From CAVXFS01 sp963761115 (GTDB lineage: Bacteria > Pseudomonadota > Gammaproteobacteria > Burkholderiales > Gallionellaceae): a stretch of 64,000 bases of DNA. This document shows positions 62,180 through 64,000 of the stretch, piece by piece. The position numbers and the translations under genes are program-made. The notes beneath the pieces were generated by a model, which saw only the letters and a program-made list of their open reading frames with translations, did no database searches and had not been told where the DNA came from. Position 1 is the first letter of the stretch, and every line of letters starts with the position of its first letter. The stretch spans positions 1 to 64,000 of the forward strand of contig CAVXFS010000005.1 in NCBI GenBank assembly GCA_963761115.1, given 5' to 3'.

Positions 62180-63490
62180 ATGAAAGACGAAATGTTAACT
62201 CAAAATTCTCTGTCACAAGAACGCAAATTAAAGCTACGCTGGTTTGTCTCCCTTTCAACCCTGCCATTACTTGGTGTGGTGACTGCATTCGGCATCGTGC
62301 CGCAAACCAACATTGATGACACATTCCAGAAGGTATTGGTGGAAAAAGTTGTATTGCCCGGCCAGGTGGTTGCTTTCAACAAGAGCCCCACCTATTGGCA
62401 TTCCGAGCAAGTGCAGCGCGGTGATACGGTGGATGCATTATTGCGCCGTCTTGGTGTTCAGGACGGTGCTGCCAGTGATTTTCTGCGCAAGGACTCGGCG
62501 GCAGAATCCCTGCGCAAACTTGCTGTTGGCAGGGAAGTGCAGGCGATCACGCGCGCGGACAACAGCTTGCAGACGCTACGCTTTATCGATAACAGCGGAA
62601 ATCAGGTGACCATCGGAACATCGGCCAATGGTTTTCAGGTCAGCGAATCTCCTGCCCAGACCGAGCAGCGCTTGATGGTGCGAACCGGAGAGATCAAAAG
62701 TTCTTTGTATGAGGCAACCGATGCGGCAGATCTTCCCGATTCGGTGGCTTCGCAGATGATTGATATTTTTGGCGGTGACATAGATTTTAACCATGACTTG
62801 CGCAAGGGCGACAGATTTACCGTTACCTACGAAATGAAATACAGTAACGGTGAGCCGTTGCAACCCGGGAGAATTCAGGCAGCCGAGTTCGATAATCAGG
62901 GGAAGCGTTATCGTGCAGTTTATTTTCAGACCGATAGCGAGCATGGCGATTACTATTCTCCGGAAGGTAAAAGCATGCACAAGGCGTTCTTGCGTTCCCC
63001 GGTGGAGTTTTCCCGCATCTCTTCCGGATTCACTTCTTCGCGTTTCAATCCTTTCCTGAAAAAATGGCGCTCACATAAAGGCGTGGACTTTGCGGCGCCG
63101 ACCGGCACCAAGGTCAAGGTGACGGCGGACGGAACGGTTGCCTTTGTCGGCCAGCAAACGGGCTATGGCAATGTCATCATGGTCAATCACCAGAGGCGTT
63201 ATACCACCGTGTATGGACATCTTTCCCGTTTCGCCAAATCCCTGCATCGCGGGGAGCGAGTCCACCAGGGTGATGTCATCGGTTACGTCGGCATGACAGG
63301 GTGGGCGACGGGTCCGCATCTGCACTACGAATTCAGGATCAATGGGCAGCAGCATGATCCTCTCAAGGTCGCACTGCCAACCGCGGCACCGATCAGCAGC
63401 AAGAAGATGGCTGCGTTTCGGCAAGCGGCCGATGGACTGATCGAGCGGTTGGATCTGCTCCAAAATTCCAATCTGGCGCTGCTTGACTGA
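62180..63490 (+). CDS. M23 family metallopeptidase (MepM-like murein endopeptidase)
   Basis: 436 aa from ATG 62180; ATG 62192 is also possible and neither has a clear ribosome binding site. An N-terminal anchor (FVSLSTLPLLGVVTAFGIV) is followed by a LysM-like/OapA-type region (HSEQVQRGDTVDALLRRLGV), a middle domain, and the lysostaphin-like catalytic domain with HKGVDFAAPTGT (H-x3-D) and GPHLHYEF (HxH). All zinc ligands are present. It should cut peptidoglycan cross-links in the periplasm during growth. anmK follows by 8 bases, linking wall cleavage and recycling. Confidence 0.93.
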   Translation: MKDEMLTQNSLSQERKLKLRWFVSLSTLPLLGVVTAFGIVPQTNIDDTFQKVLVEKVVLPGQVVAFNKSPTYWHSEQVQRGDTVDALLRRLGVQDGAASDFLRKDSAAESLRKLAVGREVQAITRADNSLQTLRFIDNSGNQVTIGTSANGFQVSESPAQTEQRLMVRTGEIKSSLYEATDAADLPDSVASQMIDIFGGDIDFNHDLRKGDRFTVTYEMKYSNGEPLQPGRIQAAEFDNQGKRYRAVYFQTDSEHGDYYSPEGKSMHKAFLRSPVEFSRISSGFTSSRFNPFLKKWRSHKGVDFAAPTGTKVKVTADGTVAFVGQQTGYGNVIMVNHQRRYTTVYGHLSRFAKSLHRGERVHQGDVIGYVGMTGWATGPHLHYEFRINGQQHDPLKVALPTAAPISSKKMAAFRQAADGLIERLDLLQNSNLALLD

Positions 63491-63498
63491 ACCAGAAA

Positions 63499-64000
63499 GT
63501 GAGTGGTCCGGAAATTTATGCCGGCATCATGTCCGGCACCAGCCTGGATGGTATTGATGCCGCGCTGGTAGAAATCGATGGTGGGCAGATCAGGCAACTG
63601 GCTACTTATTATCAGCCATACCAGCAACATCTCCAGGATGCCTTGCTGGCCTTGCACCGCTTGACCGATAACGAATTGCATCAGACACAGACAGTCGGCA
63701 ACGAATTGGCCGTCCTGTATGCAACCGCCACGACATCCCTTCTGAAAATTGCCAATACCGATCGGGAACAGGTGCGCGCCATCGGGTGTCACGGGCAAAC
63801 CATACGCCACAACCCGGGCCATGGCTATTCTCTGCAAATAGGAAATCCTGCCTTGCTGGCCGAATTGACAGGTATCACCGTGGTTGGCGATTTCCGCAGT
63901 CGCGACATCGCAGCTGGTGGCCAGGGCGCACCGCTGGTGCCCGCATTTCATGACAAGGTATTGCGTCATCCCGCTATTCACCGGGTCATCGTCAATGTCG
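63499..64000 (+). CDS. anmK: anhydro-N-acetylmuramic acid kinase (5' part only)
   Basis: The first 167 codons are visible, from GTG 63499; the window ends inside the gene. SGPEIYAGIMSGTSLDGIDAALVEI is the ATP-binding start of AnmK, and IGCHGQTIRHNPGHGYSLQIGN, then VVGDFRSRDIAAGGQGAPLVPAFH are its conserved substrate segments. The kinase adds phosphate and opens anhydroMurNAc from recycled peptidoglycan, fitting with ampD at 36.6 kb in the same pathway. Family members have about 365-370 aa, so roughly 200 residues are missing beyond the window end. Confidence 0.95.
   Translation, partial: MSGPEIYAGIMSGTSLDGIDAALVEIDGGQIRQLATYYQPYQQHLQDALLALHRLTDNELHQTQTVGNELAVLYATATTSLLKIANTDREQVRAIGCHGQTIRHNPGHGYSLQIGNPALLAELTGITVVGDFRSRDIAAGGQGAPLVPAFHDKVLRHPAIHRVIVNV

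Overview
This 64 kb window looks like chromosomal DNA of a betaproteobacterium, most likely of the Nitrosomonadales/Gallionellaceae type (inference from gene content and order, not from a search). Supporting marks are the ispB - tRNA-Pro - PP0621-family - pilS - pilR - ampD block, nrdA-nrdB followed by a lysine/alanine-rich histone H1-like gene, an SAH riboswitch ahead of ahcY - YvlD-like - metF, a FlhDC plus CheY/CheZ/CheA cluster, the macromolecular synthesis block rpsU - yqeY - dnaG - rpoD, and tyrS divergent from an M23 peptidase - anmK pair.

Region 1 (about 0-25.3 kb) is a surface polysaccharide (probably O-antigen) locus on the + strand. It holds a WbsX-type protein, GT2, GT4, GT11 and GT56 glycosyltransferases, a pair of duplicated GT-A-type transferases, a sulfotransferase, six methyltransferase-like modules, a perosamine-synthase-like aminotransferase with a NeuD/PglD-type acetyltransferase, an alpha-1,2-fucosyltransferase, two epimerases including galE, and at the 3' end a wbpV-wbpL-wbpM-like set that should make and load the first sugar on undecaprenyl phosphate. 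No flippase, polymerase, ABC exporter or gmd is visible, so those must lie outside. One FkbM gene on the - strand is AT-rich and looks acquired. Several genes carry single-base frameshifts. The essential aroC carries one too, so many of these are probably sequence errors rather than true decay. The wbpV-like gene is interrupted by a palindromic G/C-rich repeat that occurs twice more in the window.

Region 2 (25.3-33.2 kb) is aroC, a small conserved hypothetical, an orphan ribbon-helix-helix protein, an ArnT-like membrane glycosyltransferase, rpmE, the cstA-ybdD pyruvate uptake pair and ispB. Region 3 (33.2-37.1 kb) is tRNA-Pro(CGG) and the PilS-PilR two-component system of type IV pili, with ampD. 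Region 4 (37.1-44.8 kb) is the class Ia ribonucleotide reductase nrdAB behind a promoter with a pair of putative NrdR boxes, the histone H1-like protein, pabB and a pirin. Region 5 (44.8-50.1 kb) is the methionine/SAM cycle unit (SAH riboswitch, ahcY, metF), the tRNA hydroxylation protein TrhP, a retropepsin-like protease and a YhcH-family protein.

Region 6 (50.1-54.1 kb, - strand) is flhD-flhC-cheY-cheZ-cheA: the flagellar master regulator placed directly upstream of the chemotaxis phosphorelay core, with a CheA whose ATP-binding G2 box is unusual. Region 7 (54.5-64 kb) holds an unrecognised single-pass membrane protein with a C-terminal Cys-bearing domain, a small lipoprotein, a CAT-anticodon tRNA (probably Ile2), rpoD, dnaG, yqeY, rpsU, tyrS, an M23 endopeptidase and the first part of anmK.

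No CRISPR array, insertion sequence with transposase, prophage or rRNA gene was seen. I did not identify a clearly new biological system. The best leads are the repeat-interrupted wbpV-like gene, the glycosyltransferase fused to a degenerate methyltransferase, the divergent CheA in a FlhDC-led operon and the unknown membrane protein next to it.
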